In this document: positions 18,468 to 28,046 of the stretch, in pieces | Numbering within the stretch: the stretch's first letter is position 1 | Layout: each line of letters opens with the position of its first letter | DNA from: an uncultured Alcanivoracaceae bacterium | Lineage (GTDB): Bacteria; Pseudomonadota; Gammaproteobacteria; Xanthomonadales; Marinicellaceae | Reading direction: 5' to 3' | NCBI GenBank assembly: GCA_947311585.1 | Contig: CAMZLQ010000134.1 | Coordinates: 1-41,011, forward strand | DNA length: 41,011 bases | Translations under genes and position numbers: made by a program | The notes under the pieces: generated by a model | Database searches by the model: none | What the model saw: only the letters and a program-made list of their open reading frames with translations | Told to the model about the DNA's origin: nothing

Positions 18468-19643
18468 ATGAAACAACGTTGGATTCAATCAGAATTATTA
18501 AAAAGGTTAGACTTTTCACCTGCTGTAGCTCTTTTGGGGACACGACAAGTGGGAAAAACCACGCTCGCTTATGAAATTTCAAATCAGAGAAATTCTATTT
18601 ATTTGGATTTGGAGTCACCAAAAGATTTGTCAAAACTCAGTGACGCTGAATCTTATTTTTTGCAACATTGTGATAAATTAATTATTTTGGATGAAATCCA
18701 ACGCGCTCCTGAGCTGTTTAGTATCTTGCGCAGTGTTATCGACCACAATATTCGTCACGGGAAACAAACAGGACAGTTTTTAATTTTGGGCTCTGCTTCT
18801 ATGGATTTGTTACGGCAATCATCCGAAAGTTTAGCTGGGCGCATTACCTATCTCGAAATGACTGGATTTAATGGTTTAGAAGTGCCGAATCAAACTACTC
18901 AAGATATAAACAAACTGTGGTTTCGCGGTGGTTATCCACGCAGTTATTTGGCAACAAACGATACACAAAGTCAATTATGGATTGAAGATTTGATTCGCAC
19001 TTATTTAGAGCGTGATATCCCTTCTTTTGGTTTTCGAGTTTCTGCCACACGGTTAAGAAGGCTTTGGACCATGTTGTCACATTTACAAGGAGAGGTTGTC
19101 AATTATTCTACTTTAGCCAGCAACCTAGAAGTCGATGGCAAAACAGTAAGTAAATATATTGATATCTTGGTTGATTTATTATTGGTCAGGCGTTTAGAAA
19201 CTTGGCATAGCAATGTTAAAAAACGTTTGATAAAATCCCCTCGTTTTTATGTGCGAGATAGTGGAATCTTGCACTGCCTGTTATCAATTCCTGAATATGA
19301 ATCATTGTTATCCAATCCTATACTGGGAAAAAGTTGGGAAGGTTTTGTCATGGAAAATATTATGTCAATAATACCTGCCCACATAAAACCTTATTTTTAT
19401 CGAACCTCTGCTGGAGCTGAAATTGATTTGGTGTTAAAAATATCGAACAATGAAACATGGGCAATAGAAATTAAAACGGGACTTTCTCCCAAAATTTCAA
19501 AAGGATTTTATAGCTCTTGCGAGGATATTAATGCCACACAACGTTTTGTGGTTTATGGCGGCTTAGAACAGTACCCAATTAAAAATCGAGTAACCATGAT
19601 TTCTTTGCTAGGAATTATGAATAAGCTGTTGGAAATATTATAA
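18468..19643 (+). CDS. AAA ATPase with DUF4143 domain
   Basis: Walker A ALLGTRQVGKTTLAYEI, LIILDEIQRAPELFSILRSVID, C-terminal nuclease-like fold GAEIDLVLKISNNETWAIEIKTG; start set at MKQRWIQSELL. Confidence 0.92.
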   Translation: MKQRWIQSELLKRLDFSPAVALLGTRQVGKTTLAYEISNQRNSIYLDLESPKDLSKLSDAESYFLQHCDKLIILDEIQRAPELFSILRSVIDHNIRHGKQTGQFLILGSASMDLLRQSSESLAGRITYLEMTGFNGLEVPNQTTQDINKLWFRGGYPRSYLATNDTQSQLWIEDLIRTYLERDIPSFGFRVSATRLRRLWTMLSHLQGEVVNYSTLASNLEVDGKTVSKYIDILVDLLLVRRLETWHSNVKKRLIKSPRFYVRDSGILHCLLSIPEYESLLSNPILGKSWEGFVMENIMSIIPAHIKPYFYRTSAGAEIDLVLKISNNETWAIEIKTGLSPKISKGFYSSCEDINATQRFVVYGGLEQYPIKNRVTMISLLGIMNKLLEIL

Positions 19644-19690
19644 AATAAAAGTAAGATATTATGTTCTACTACACAGGTGAAGATATTACC

Positions 19691-20296
19691 ATGAAAATAA
19701 TATTATCAATACTATTACTTATACTCTTTACATCTTGTGGGACGGTTGAGCATAAAAAGCCAATTACGTCTGATGATAAAATAATCGTTAAAACTTTAGC
19801 TGAGGCAGACACTACTTTGATTGAATTCTGTAAGGAAAATAACTGTAGGAAGGATAATTCTTTTAAATTAATAAGAGCTAATAAAAGTGTATTTGATTAT
19901 TCTTCTGAATTGGATCCTCCAGCTATTCAAGGTGAATATATTACAATATTCCCTGGCGAAACACTATATATTGAGGCTGAAGAAACTGACACCAAGCCCA
20001 TTAATTTTGTCCAAGTCAAAGAAATTCGCAATCCAAGTAAAACCATAATTTTTAGATTTTGGCAGGAGCCAGATGCCAAAACACCAAGAATGATGCTTGA
20101 AGTTACAAATCCTTTCTCAAAACCTCTAAGATATAACTTATTTATGATGGATACATTCAAATACAACCTATATAAAACCAGTAGCTGCCCTGTTAGTGGA
20201 AAAATATTTGAAATGTGGGGAGATACAATTTTCCAATTATTATTTGAAAATCTAAAGTTTGTACAGGAAGGCGAATCGATGTCATGCGTTGAATAA
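19691..20296 (+). CDS. putative lipoprotein, unknown function
   Basis: MKIILSILLLILFTSC lipobox; SD AGGTGA ahead of ATG 19691. Confidence 0.7.
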   Translation: MKIILSILLLILFTSCGTVEHKKPITSDDKIIVKTLAEADTTLIEFCKENNCRKDNSFKLIRANKSVFDYSSELDPPAIQGEYITIFPGETLYIEAEETDTKPINFVQVKEIRNPSKTIIFRFWQEPDAKTPRMMLEVTNPFSKPLRYNLFMMDTFKYNLYKTSSCPVSGKIFEMWGDTIFQLLFENLKFVQEGESMSCVE

Positions 20297-20415
20297 TATC
20301 ACCTTAAATATTTGAACTATTGTATGCCAAAGCAATATGCTGTTATTCTTTTCCCCAACACCCCTCCTATGTCAGGATAGTTATCGCCGCTAGTTTTCAA
20401 TAGAGGCAAACCATA

Positions 20416-20580
20416 ATGTGTGCAAAATTTAGTCAATCATTTAAAAAGCAAGCAGCAAAAAAAGCATTAAAGCGAGAAAATAGAGTTGGTGTAAAAGCCC
20501 TGTCAATGAAATATCAGTTGGTTATTCTCCATTGCAAAAATGGATTGTACAAAGATAAAAACATTCAAATAAATAACTAA
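20416..20580 (+). pseudogene. decayed transposase OrfA-like fragment (HTH region), frameshifted
   Basis: MCAKFSQSFKKQAAKKALKRENRVGVKALSMKYQ then, in another frame at 20517-20558, VGYSPLQKWIVQR*: the characteristic OrfA HTH ending, split by a frameshift. Confidence 0.6.
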
Positions 20581-20583
20581 CAC

Positions 20584-21279
20584 CTACAACGCATAAACAT
20601 CAAACCTTGCAGCTTTACCGATGACTTGTGAAGTGGGTTTTTTGTTGCAGACAAAATCGGCTTTGACAGGGCGTTTAATGACTACTTTTTTAGCCTTTGA
20701 GCCTTTGGCTTGTTCGAATAAATCTTCTGCCATTTGCCCTTGGTGACCGACAAAGCTTTGCAAAAAAGTCATTTGTTTATTATTTTTGGCTGATTTTTTG
20801 GTTGCAGGGTACATGGGGTCAATGTAGATAACTTCGCAAGTGGTTTTTAAGATATTCGGTAAGGCATCTTTTTTATAAACCTTTATGCTTTCTATGTCTG
20901 CACGGTTCAGCCCATCTTTAAGTAGAGCGCACATCAATGGGTTGGACTCGTAGGCTTCAATTTGTGAGCCAGTGAGGGATAAAAGGTAGGCATCTTTGCC
21001 AAATCCTGCGGTGCAATCCATGACTGTTGTGGGGTGTTTCTTTTTTCCCAAAACTGCCTTTATCACCAACTCTGCATTGAGGTGTGCTTGGGAACGAAAT
21101 TTGAGTTGTTTGGATTGAAAATCAACAAAAACGTGGTGTTTATCTTTTTTGTTGAAGACAGAAAGCTTTTGCTCAAATAACTCTATATGATAATCGGTAT
21201 TAGCGTTTAAAACAGGGTCTAAATCCAGTGGATTTAGACCCAACAATTCGATACGCAATTTAACTGCTTGTGACAGCAT
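20584..21279 (-). CDS. rsmJ: 16S rRNA (guanine1516-N2)-methyltransferase RsmJ
   Basis: TTVMDCTAGFGKDAYLLSLTG, IYIDPMYPATKKSA, VVIKRPVKAD. Confidence 0.88.
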   Translation of the reverse strand: MLSQAVKLRIELLGLNPLDLDPVLNANTDYHIELFEQKLSVFNKKDKHHVFVDFQSKQLKFRSQAHLNAELVIKAVLGKKKHPTTVMDCTAGFGKDAYLLSLTGSQIEAYESNPLMCALLKDGLNRADIESIKVYKKDALPNILKTTCEVIYIDPMYPATKKSAKNNKQMTFLQSFVGHQGQMAEDLFEQAKGSKAKKVVIKRPVKADFVCNKKPTSQVIGKAARFDVYAL

Positions 21280-21285
21280 AAAAAC

Positions 21286-22578
21286 CTATCTATTCGAAAT
21301 ATCTTTATAGTCCCGAGTTGTAGGGCCAGTGTAAACTTGACGTGGTCGACCGATGCGCGTATCGGGTGTTTCATACTGCTCAAGCCATTGCGAAACCCAA
21401 CCCACTGTGCGTGCGATAGCAAACATTACGGTGAACATTTGTTTTGGTATGCCCAAAGCTTTGTAAATGATTCCAGAGTAGAAATCCACATTTGGGTACA
21501 GTTTCTTCTCAACAAAGTATGGGTCTTTTAATGCAATCTCTTCAAGCTTCATTGCCAACTCTAATTGCGGATCATTAACACCTAATTCATTGAGTACTTC
21601 ATGACAAGCTTTACGAATAATCGTCGCTCTTGGGTCAAAGTTTTTATAAACACGGTGACCAAAACCCATTAATCGGAATTTATCGCTTTTATCTTTGGCT
21701 TTTGCAACGTATTTATCACAGTTTGAAACATCACCAATTTCATCCAACATGTTCAAAACCGCTTCGTTGGCGCCACCATGAGCTGGTCACCAAAGTGAAG
21801 CAATACCCGCTGAAACACAGGCAAAAGGATTCGCACCTGTTGAACCAACAAGTCTAACGGTAGATGTAGAGGCGTTTTGTTCATGATCAGCATGCAGCAT
21901 AAACAATAAATCCAGCGCTTTAGCTGCTACGGGATTTGGCTCATAAGGCTCTGATGGCACGGCATACATCATGTGCAACAATCTTTCAGTAAAGTTCAAA
22001 TCATTGCGTGGGTAAACAAAAGGCTGTCCCACTGAGTTTTTGTAAACTGAAGCGGCTATTGTTGGCATTTTGGCAATCAATCTGACTGCGGCTAAACGTC
22101 TATGCTCAGGGTCAGACATATTCATCCAGTCATGATAAAATGCAGCAAAAGAACCCACAACGCCAACCATCATCGCCATTGGGTGTGCATCGTATTGAAA
22201 ACCCGACATCAACATCTTCATTTTTTCGTGCACCATGGTGTGGTAACGAATTTCGGTATCAAAATCTTCGTATTGATTTTTGGTTGGTAGCTCCCCATTC
22301 AACAATAAATATGAAGTTTCAACAAAATTGGAATTTTCTGCCAACTGTTCAATTGGATAGCCACGATAAAGTAACACACCTTTTCCACCATCAATGAATG
22401 TGATGGCACTTCGGCATGCTGCTGTTGCGGCAAAACCAGAATCATAGGTGAAATAACCTGAATTTTTGTGTAAGGTTTTTAAGTCAAATGTTGGTGGACC
22501 CATTGAACCCGTAATAATCGGAAGCTCAACGGACTGATCTGAATCAGGAAAATTAATTGTAACGTGCTTATTGTTCAT
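21286..22578 (-). pseudogene. gltA: citrate synthase interrupted by a single in-frame TGA at 21787-21789
   Basis: Both ORFs are collinear in one frame: ...[34 protein letters not shown]...[13 protein letters not shown]...[22 protein letters not shown]. Full-length 431-codon frame; expected motif [13 protein letters not shown]. Confidence 0.92.
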
Positions 22579-23022
22579 AGAATAATACCCCTATGTTTGT
22601 GTGTTTAAAACATACGTTTGATTGCTTGGCTGCTCCAATAAAGTAATCAAAGTAAAAGATTTGACTATTTTAACTTAAAACAAAATTTTACTCCACAAAC
22701 TTTGCCACTATTTTCTGTTGCCTTACTCAATTTTCAATAGTTAAACTTAAATTAACGTGTAATCAATTGCTACTTATAGTCAATCAATAAAATTTGGAGA
22801 AGTATAAGTGTAATGGGCGAGTTTTATCGGAGACATTTTGAACCACTTTTCCTTAATTCGTTAAATTTCTGATTTGGAGTTAAATAATTATTTTCTGAAT
22901 TTAGCCTTTACAATCAACCTATCTTATCAAACAGCTAAAAACAGGTATAAAAATCATCTGCCTTACCGTGATGAAGCGACTGAGATTTTATAGCCTTTGA
23001 TTGATTATTTTGACTATGAAAT

Positions 23023-24930
23023 TTAAATCTTGGTAAATGATTGCTCGATTTTTTCTTTATTTGTGGTTTTTCGCATTTTTGGCAAACTGTTGATGAATTG
23101 TTTGCCGTAGGACTTAAAAATAATGCGTTTGTCGCAAATTACTAAAATACCCTTATCTGTTTCGGAACGAATGAGGCGACCTACTCCTTGCTTTAATGTG
23201 ATTATCGCTTTGGGTAATTGGTAATCAAAAAAAGCGTTGCCGCCATTTTCTACAATTTTATTAACTCGTGCTTGTAAAACTGGATCATCAGGATGTGCAA
23301 AGGGCAGTTTGTCGATTATAACGCATGAAAGGTTATCACCAGCCACATCAACCCCTTCCCAAAAACTGGCAGCACCCAATAAAACACCATTGCCTGAGTC
23401 GCTAAAATCTGCCAATAACTGATGGCGCGAGCCTTGCCCTTGAACAAACAAAGGTTTATCCAATTTGTCTTGAAAAAATTCGGCAGCTTTATTTAACGCT
23501 CGATGACTGGTGAATAAAAAGAAAATGCCGCCTTTGGTCTGTTTTATCATCGGCAATAGGTGTTCGCATATTGCTTGAGTAAAGTTAAAATCATTGGCAT
23601 CTGGCACTTCTTTTGGCACGTAAATCAACGCGTTGTTTTCGTAATCAAAAGGACTATCAACCAGCATGGTTTCGCTGTCGATAAATCCTGTTTCTTTTTT
23701 ATAATGCCCAAAAGATTGATTGACTGCCAATGTCGCAGAAGTAAGTATCCATGCCGCTTTATTTTCGTTACGGAACTTTGTTAGTGGGTCCGAAATATCT
23801 AACGGCGTTTTGTGAAAAATAAAATACTTGTTGCGGTTTTCGTACCAATAAATAAAGTCTGCACTTAATTTGCCTAAAATTTCACCCATAAACACAACTA
23901 ACGCCTCTGCTCGCATAAAACACGACTCTAACCCCTTGGATGAGGCCGCCAAAGGCTTTAATACTTCGGCCAATTCTTGCAAAGAATTTTGCAACAATTC
24001 AAGATGTTCGGTATTGGCTTTTTTTTCCAGTAAAGAAACCAATGTATCGGTATCCTTGACTTCTGCAAATTGCAGGTAAATATCCCGTAAGGACTGTTCA
24101 ACACCCTTATGCTCTGCTGTAATTGCGGCAAATGCACCCGAAACTTCTCCTGCTTCTTTGGCACAGTCATTGAGTAAATCTTGGCACTGATAGGATGAAA
24201 AAGATTGACTAAAAAATTTCGAAGCTATTTCTGGAACTTGATGAGCCTCATCTAAAATAATAACTTCTGCATCGGGTAACAATTCACCAAAACCTTCCTG
24301 TTTTAACGCCATATCGGCAAAAAGCAAATGGTGATTAACCACTAAAATATCAGCTTCCATGGCCCGACGTCGAGCTTTCATAACCAAACATTCGGTATAA
24401 CTGGGGCACTCTGTGCTTAGGCAATTATCAGCATTAGAGGTGACATGTCGCCAAATTAAGTCATTTTCTGCCACGTCTTCAAGCTCAGCTTTATCACCAA
24501 CCTTGGTCTTGTGTGACCATTTTTCTATAATGTGCAATGGAATTGCCAAATCTGGATTGTGGGCAATGCGTGAATGCAATGCGCTGTACATGCGGTGATG
24601 GCACAAATAATTTGAACGCCCTTTAAGTAAGCGAATTTTAGGCTTGAGTTCCATGATTTCTAACACTTTAGGTAAATCACGGTAAAACAATTGTTCTTGC
24701 AGGTTTTTTGTTCCAGTAGAAACAATGGTTTTTTTATTCTTCAAAATAGCAGGAACCAAATAAGCAAAGGTCTTGCCAGTGCCTGTGCCAGCCTCAGCAA
24801 TGAGTGTGCCATTGTCATGTATGGTTTGCTCAATTTTTTCTGCCAATTCCACTTGCACTTGGCGGGCTTTAAAGTTTTTAAATTTTTTAGCGAAAATCCC
24901 TTCTTCACCTAAAACATCAACTACACTCAT
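23023..24930 (-). CDS. yoaA: ATP-dependent DNA helicase YoaA (DinG/XPD-like, Fe-S)
   Basis: EAGTGTGKTFAYLVPAIL, VVNHHLLFAD, ILDEAHQVPEIA, GVLLGAASFWEGVDV, QGVGRLIRS; Cys cluster C...CLSTECPSYTEC. Confidence 0.9.
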   Translation of the reverse strand: MSVVDVLGEEGIFAKKFKNFKARQVQVELAEKIEQTIHDNGTLIAEAGTGTGKTFAYLVPAILKNKKTIVSTGTKNLQEQLFYRDLPKVLEIMELKPKIRLLKGRSNYLCHHRMYSALHSRIAHNPDLAIPLHIIEKWSHKTKVGDKAELEDVAENDLIWRHVTSNADNCLSTECPSYTECLVMKARRRAMEADILVVNHHLLFADMALKQEGFGELLPDAEVIILDEAHQVPEIASKFFSQSFSSYQCQDLLNDCAKEAGEVSGAFAAITAEHKGVEQSLRDIYLQFAEVKDTDTLVSLLEKKANTEHLELLQNSLQELAEVLKPLAASSKGLESCFMRAEALVVFMGEILGKLSADFIYWYENRNKYFIFHKTPLDISDPLTKFRNENKAAWILTSATLAVNQSFGHYKKETGFIDSETMLVDSPFDYENNALIYVPKEVPDANDFNFTQAICEHLLPMIKQTKGGIFFLFTSHRALNKAAEFFQDKLDKPLFVQGQGSRHQLLADFSDSGNGVLLGAASFWEGVDVAGDNLSCVIIDKLPFAHPDDPVLQARVNKIVENGGNAFFDYQLPKAIITLKQGVGRLIRSETDKGILVICDKRIIFKSYGKQFINSLPKMRKTTNKEKIEQSFTKI

Positions 24931-24933
24931 GGG

Positions 24934-25446
24934 TTAAAATCTATTGGGCGCTTTAACAACGCAGCGTTCTTTATTTTCCAGTGCCATCGCTTGGCTAGCC
25001 TCATCACTTAAAATATCAGCTGCTAGCGCCAGTATTCTCCATGATTTTTCGCAAATTTTGCCTTTTGCAGGTGAATTTTGAGTGGAAATAGCGGCCCAAT
25101 AGTAAGCATGTTGGGCATCACCTTGGTGCAGATTGATTTCCGCCATTAATTGCGTTACTTCGGGTGCATTTGGTTGAATTCGGTAAGCGCGTTGTAATTG
25201 CGACAAGGCCTTTTGAAAGTGATTTTGTTCGAAATTTTGTTGAGCCAATGCGAACAAACTCTTCACCGCATCATTCATCAACGGCACCGTTTCAATAACG
25301 GATTTTTCTTGATTGGGCGGGTTAATTCTTTGGTCGACTGAACTGTCTTTAACCTGCGCAGGTTGTCCTTTACGTCCAGAGAATATCTGACAAGAACTCA
25401 ACAATAGAATTAACAAAAACAGAGAATAACGCAAAAAAGCTCTCAA
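24934..25446 (-). CDS. TPR-like lipoprotein
   Basis: Lipobox LLILLLSSC; TPR-like FALAQQNFEQNHFQKALSQLQRAYRIQPNAPEVTQLMAEINLHQGD. Confidence 0.75.
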   Translation of the reverse strand: MRAFLRYSLFLLILLLSSCQIFSGRKGQPAQVKDSSVDQRINPPNQEKSVIETVPLMNDAVKSLFALAQQNFEQNHFQKALSQLQRAYRIQPNAPEVTQLMAEINLHQGDAQHAYYWAAISTQNSPAKGKICEKSWRILALAADILSDEASQAMALENKERCVVKAPNRF

Positions 25447-25486
25447 AGATTTAGAAAAGACGAATTTTAACAGATGTCACCTTTGA

Positions 25487-25933
25487 TTACAGAATTTTAT
25501 GCATGACAATGGCGTGTTCTCTTCCTTTGGGCTTTTTATAATAATTTTTGCGCAAACCAATTTGTATAAAACCAAAAGATTGGTATAAAGCTTGAGCCAC
25601 AGGACTTGATTCTCTAACTTCTAACAAAAACACTTTAGTGCGGTTGTAAATGCAAATGTTTTCTAAATATTTCAACAACTTCCGACCATAACCCTTACCC
25701 TGACAATCCGAATCAATGCACATATTAAGCAAATGAGCCTCATCCAAAGCCGTCATAACAATACCAAAACCAATAATGTTTTTGTCTTTTTTTAAAACAA
25801 TGGTGTGATAATCCGATTGAATGCAATCGCGCATAACTGATTTTGACCAACCAATGGGATAGCTTTTCTTCTCAATTTGCATTACCGCATCTAAATCCGA
25901 CAAACTCATGGGCTCAAAAGACAGTTTTGTCAT
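25487..25933 (-). CDS. rimI: ribosomal-protein-alanine N-acetyltransferase RimI-like
   Basis: GNAT motif QGKGYGRKLLKYLE, VFLLEVRESSPVAQALYQSFGFIQIGLRKNYY. Confidence 0.88.
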   Translation of the reverse strand: MTKLSFEPMSLSDLDAVMQIEKKSYPIGWSKSVMRDCIQSDYHTIVLKKDKNIIGFGIVMTALDEAHLLNMCIDSDCQGKGYGRKLLKYLENICIYNRTKVFLLEVRESSPVAQALYQSFGFIQIGLRKNYYKKPKGREHAIVMHKIL

Positions 25934-25998
25934 TTCCTTGCTATATCTCTGTTAAAAACTAGCCTATAATACCCGAAATACAGTAATAAATAAATCTT

Positions 25999-27360
25999 AT
26001 GTCACAAGCCATTCCAAACGAAGCAACCGAAAAAGAGATTCAAGTTCTCAACGCTGCACTCGATGACAATCGTTTGCACGAAGTTGAGCGCATGATTAAC
26101 TCGTTGCCAGCCTCTGAAATTGCTTTTTTTCTTGAGTCTTTGCCCAAAACCAAACGCCTTAAGGTTTGGGATTTAGTTGATTCAGAACACAGTGGTGAAA
26201 TCCTCGTTCATTTGCACGATGAAGTCCGTAATGACTTTATCGCACAGATGGAAAATCATGAGTTGGTGGACGCCACATCCGACTTGGAACTGGACGATTT
26301 AGCTGATATTATTGAAGATTTACCCAAAGAAGTTACCGATGAACTGCTTCTTTCTATGGATAAAAATAACCGCGAGCTACTTAAACGCGCCTTATCTTAT
26401 CCTGAAAACTCTGCAGGTGGGTTGATGAATCCCGATGTCATTACCATACGCCCTGATGTCACCATCGATGTTATTTTACGCTATTTGCGCATGCGGGGGA
26501 AATTGCCCAATCCTTTGGGAGATTTATTTGCGGTTGGTCGTGATGGCCATTACCGTGGACGCCTTGATGTTAATGATTTATTGCTCAAGGACCCCAACAC
26601 CAAAGTCTCAGACATTCTTGATTTAAAATCACCTGCCATTTTAGCCACCACACCTGCCAGTGAAGTGGCACAAGATTTTGAGCACCACGATTGGATTTCT
26701 GCTCCAGTGGTTGATGAACAAAATACACTCATTGGGCGCATTACAGTTGATGATATTGTTGATGTCATACGTGATGAATCCGAACAGACTGTTATGCGTA
26801 TGGCAGGTCTTGATGAAGAAGATGATATGTTTGCACCCGTTCTTATTTCATCTAAAAGGCGAGCCGTATGGCTTGGTATCAACTTATTAACGGCGTTAGC
26901 AGCGGCTTATGCCATTGGCTTTTTTGCCGACACCTTAGAACACATAGTAGCACTGGCAATCTTAATGCCTGTTGTTGCTTCCATGGGCGGAATTGCGGGC
27001 TCACAAACCTTAACCCTTATGATACGTGGCATGGCAACTGGACAAGTTGGCTTAGGTAATGCCAAAAGCCTGCTCTCACGTGAATTTTTCATCAGCCTCT
27101 TTAACAGTTTTATCTGGGCAATTGTCTTGTCTGTTATCACATTTTTATGGTTTAAGGACTGGAATATCGGCTTAGTTATCGCCATGGCACTAACCATCAA
27201 CCTTATCGCTGGGGCAATTGCAGGTGTTGTTGTGCCCTTGATTTTAAGGCGTTTATCCATTGATCCTGCCATAGCAGGCGGTGTGGTGTTAACAACCGTT
27301 ACCGATATTGTTGGTTATGTCTCCTTTTTAGGCTTGGGTTCTGCATTTTTGATGCATTAA
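25999..27360 (+). CDS. mgtE: magnesium transporter MgtE
   Basis: N-domain + CBS (LIGRITVDDIVDVIRDE) + TM domain (LMPVVASMGGIAGSQTLTLMIRGMATG). Confidence 0.95.
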   Translation: MSQAIPNEATEKEIQVLNAALDDNRLHEVERMINSLPASEIAFFLESLPKTKRLKVWDLVDSEHSGEILVHLHDEVRNDFIAQMENHELVDATSDLELDDLADIIEDLPKEVTDELLLSMDKNNRELLKRALSYPENSAGGLMNPDVITIRPDVTIDVILRYLRMRGKLPNPLGDLFAVGRDGHYRGRLDVNDLLLKDPNTKVSDILDLKSPAILATTPASEVAQDFEHHDWISAPVVDEQNTLIGRITVDDIVDVIRDESEQTVMRMAGLDEEDDMFAPVLISSKRRAVWLGINLLTALAAAYAIGFFADTLEHIVALAILMPVVASMGGIAGSQTLTLMIRGMATGQVGLGNAKSLLSREFFISLFNSFIWAIVLSVITFLWFKDWNIGLVIAMALTINLIAGAIAGVVVPLILRRLSIDPAIAGGVVLTTVTDIVGYVSFLGLGSAFLMH

Positions 27361-27620
27361 CATCAAAGCAGTAAACTAATCGGCTTTAATCGCAGCTTTT
27401 TCTAATATAGCCATAATCTCTAATAAAGTTTTCTATAAATAATTCATGTGTAATGGTCTAATAAACTTGGAAACATCTTTACTTAACAATAAGTTGTGTA
27501 AAGATTCGCAATAAACAGCTATCCAGTAAAAGTCTACCTCAAATCAGCTTTGTCGCAATAGATTTTTTACTCTCTTGAACAAGCCCCTAGTGCTTTAAAC
27601 CCCTAATTTTATTTATTTAG

Positions 27621-27648
27621 TTGACACTAAAGTTTTCTTGAATATAAT
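27621..27648 (+). promoter_or_regulatory. consensus sigma70 promoter TTGACA-N16-TATAAT
   Basis: TTGACA 27621-27626 and TATAAT 27643-27648 read directly upstream of the 27695 ORF. Confidence 0.8.
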
Positions 27649-27654
27649 TAATAC

Positions 27655-27668
27655 ATACATTATTGTAT
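27655..27668. promoter_or_regulatory. operator candidate ATACA-TTAT-TGTAT at the predicted transcription start
   Basis: Inverted repeat; 13/14 identical to the site at 29053-29066. Confidence 0.55.
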
Positions 27669-27694
27669 ATTTTAATAAATAAACAGAGGTTATT

Positions 27695-27931
27695 ATGAAA
27701 AAAACAAAAACTTTATTACTTTCAGCATTAGTTGGCTTAAGTTTGGCAATGTCTGCACACTCCATTCCTGATTATGGAACATATACAGCAAAAATTATTT
27801 GGAGAGGTGGGTTTGTCTATGTTAGTGGAATCGGTCAACAAGGTTGTTGGTGGAATGCCACTCAGTTTGTCTTTACACACCCTAACTCCCATATATTGGC
27901 TCCTGGCTGTACTATGGCTCAAAACTCCTAG
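27695..27931 (+). CDS. small secreted peptide, unknown function (mature part with 2 Cys)
   Basis: Signal peptide MKKTKTLLLSALVGLSLAMSAHS; SD AGAGG; consensus promoter upstream and strong terminator downstream. Confidence 0.75.
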   Translation: MKKTKTLLLSALVGLSLAMSAHSIPDYGTYTAKIIWRGGFVYVSGIGQQGCWWNATQFVFTHPNSHILAPGCTMAQNS

Positions 27932-27945
27932 TACTAATATAATAT

Positions 27946-27983
27946 AAAAACCCTGTTACTCAGCAATGATTAACAGGGTTTTT
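27946..27983 (+). terminator. intrinsic terminator of the 27695 peptide gene
   Basis: 13-bp perfect stem AAAAACCCTGTTA / TAACAGGGTTTTT with 12-nt loop. Confidence 0.88.
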
Positions 27984-27987
27984 GGTC

Positions 27988-28034
27988 AAAAACTCGATTG
28001 AAATACAGTGAATAGCGTTTATCTAATCGAGTTT
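27988..28034 (-). terminator. intrinsic terminator of the DUF6502-like/peptide operon
   Basis: 10-bp stem AAACTCGATT / AATCGAGTTT; minus-strand RNA continues into TTTTT. Confidence 0.65.
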
Positions 28035-28046
28035 AATGGGAACTCT

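Noticed and set aside
18468-20296. ATPase + lipoprotein as a defence or toxin-antitoxin system
   Set aside because: DUF4143 ATPases are common and function poorly defined; the lipoprotein shows no toxin, nuclease or immunity signature.
20311-20330. TTGAACTATTGTAT similar to the operator half
   Set aside because: Only one half-site and 11/14 match, downstream of a gene rather than at a promoter.
21787-21789. Genome-wide UGA recoding to glycine (Gracilibacteria/SR1-type code)
   Set aside because: TGA is used as a normal stop in the window (for example the acyltransferase at 15674-15676 and ribA at 37717-37719), and the other genes have no in-frame TGA at conserved Gly positions.
26550-26882. 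Antisense ORFs over mgtE (also 26907-27272), ComM and paaZ
   Set aside because: Mirror frames of strongly coding genes, biased Ser/Thr/Pro composition, no regulatory signals.
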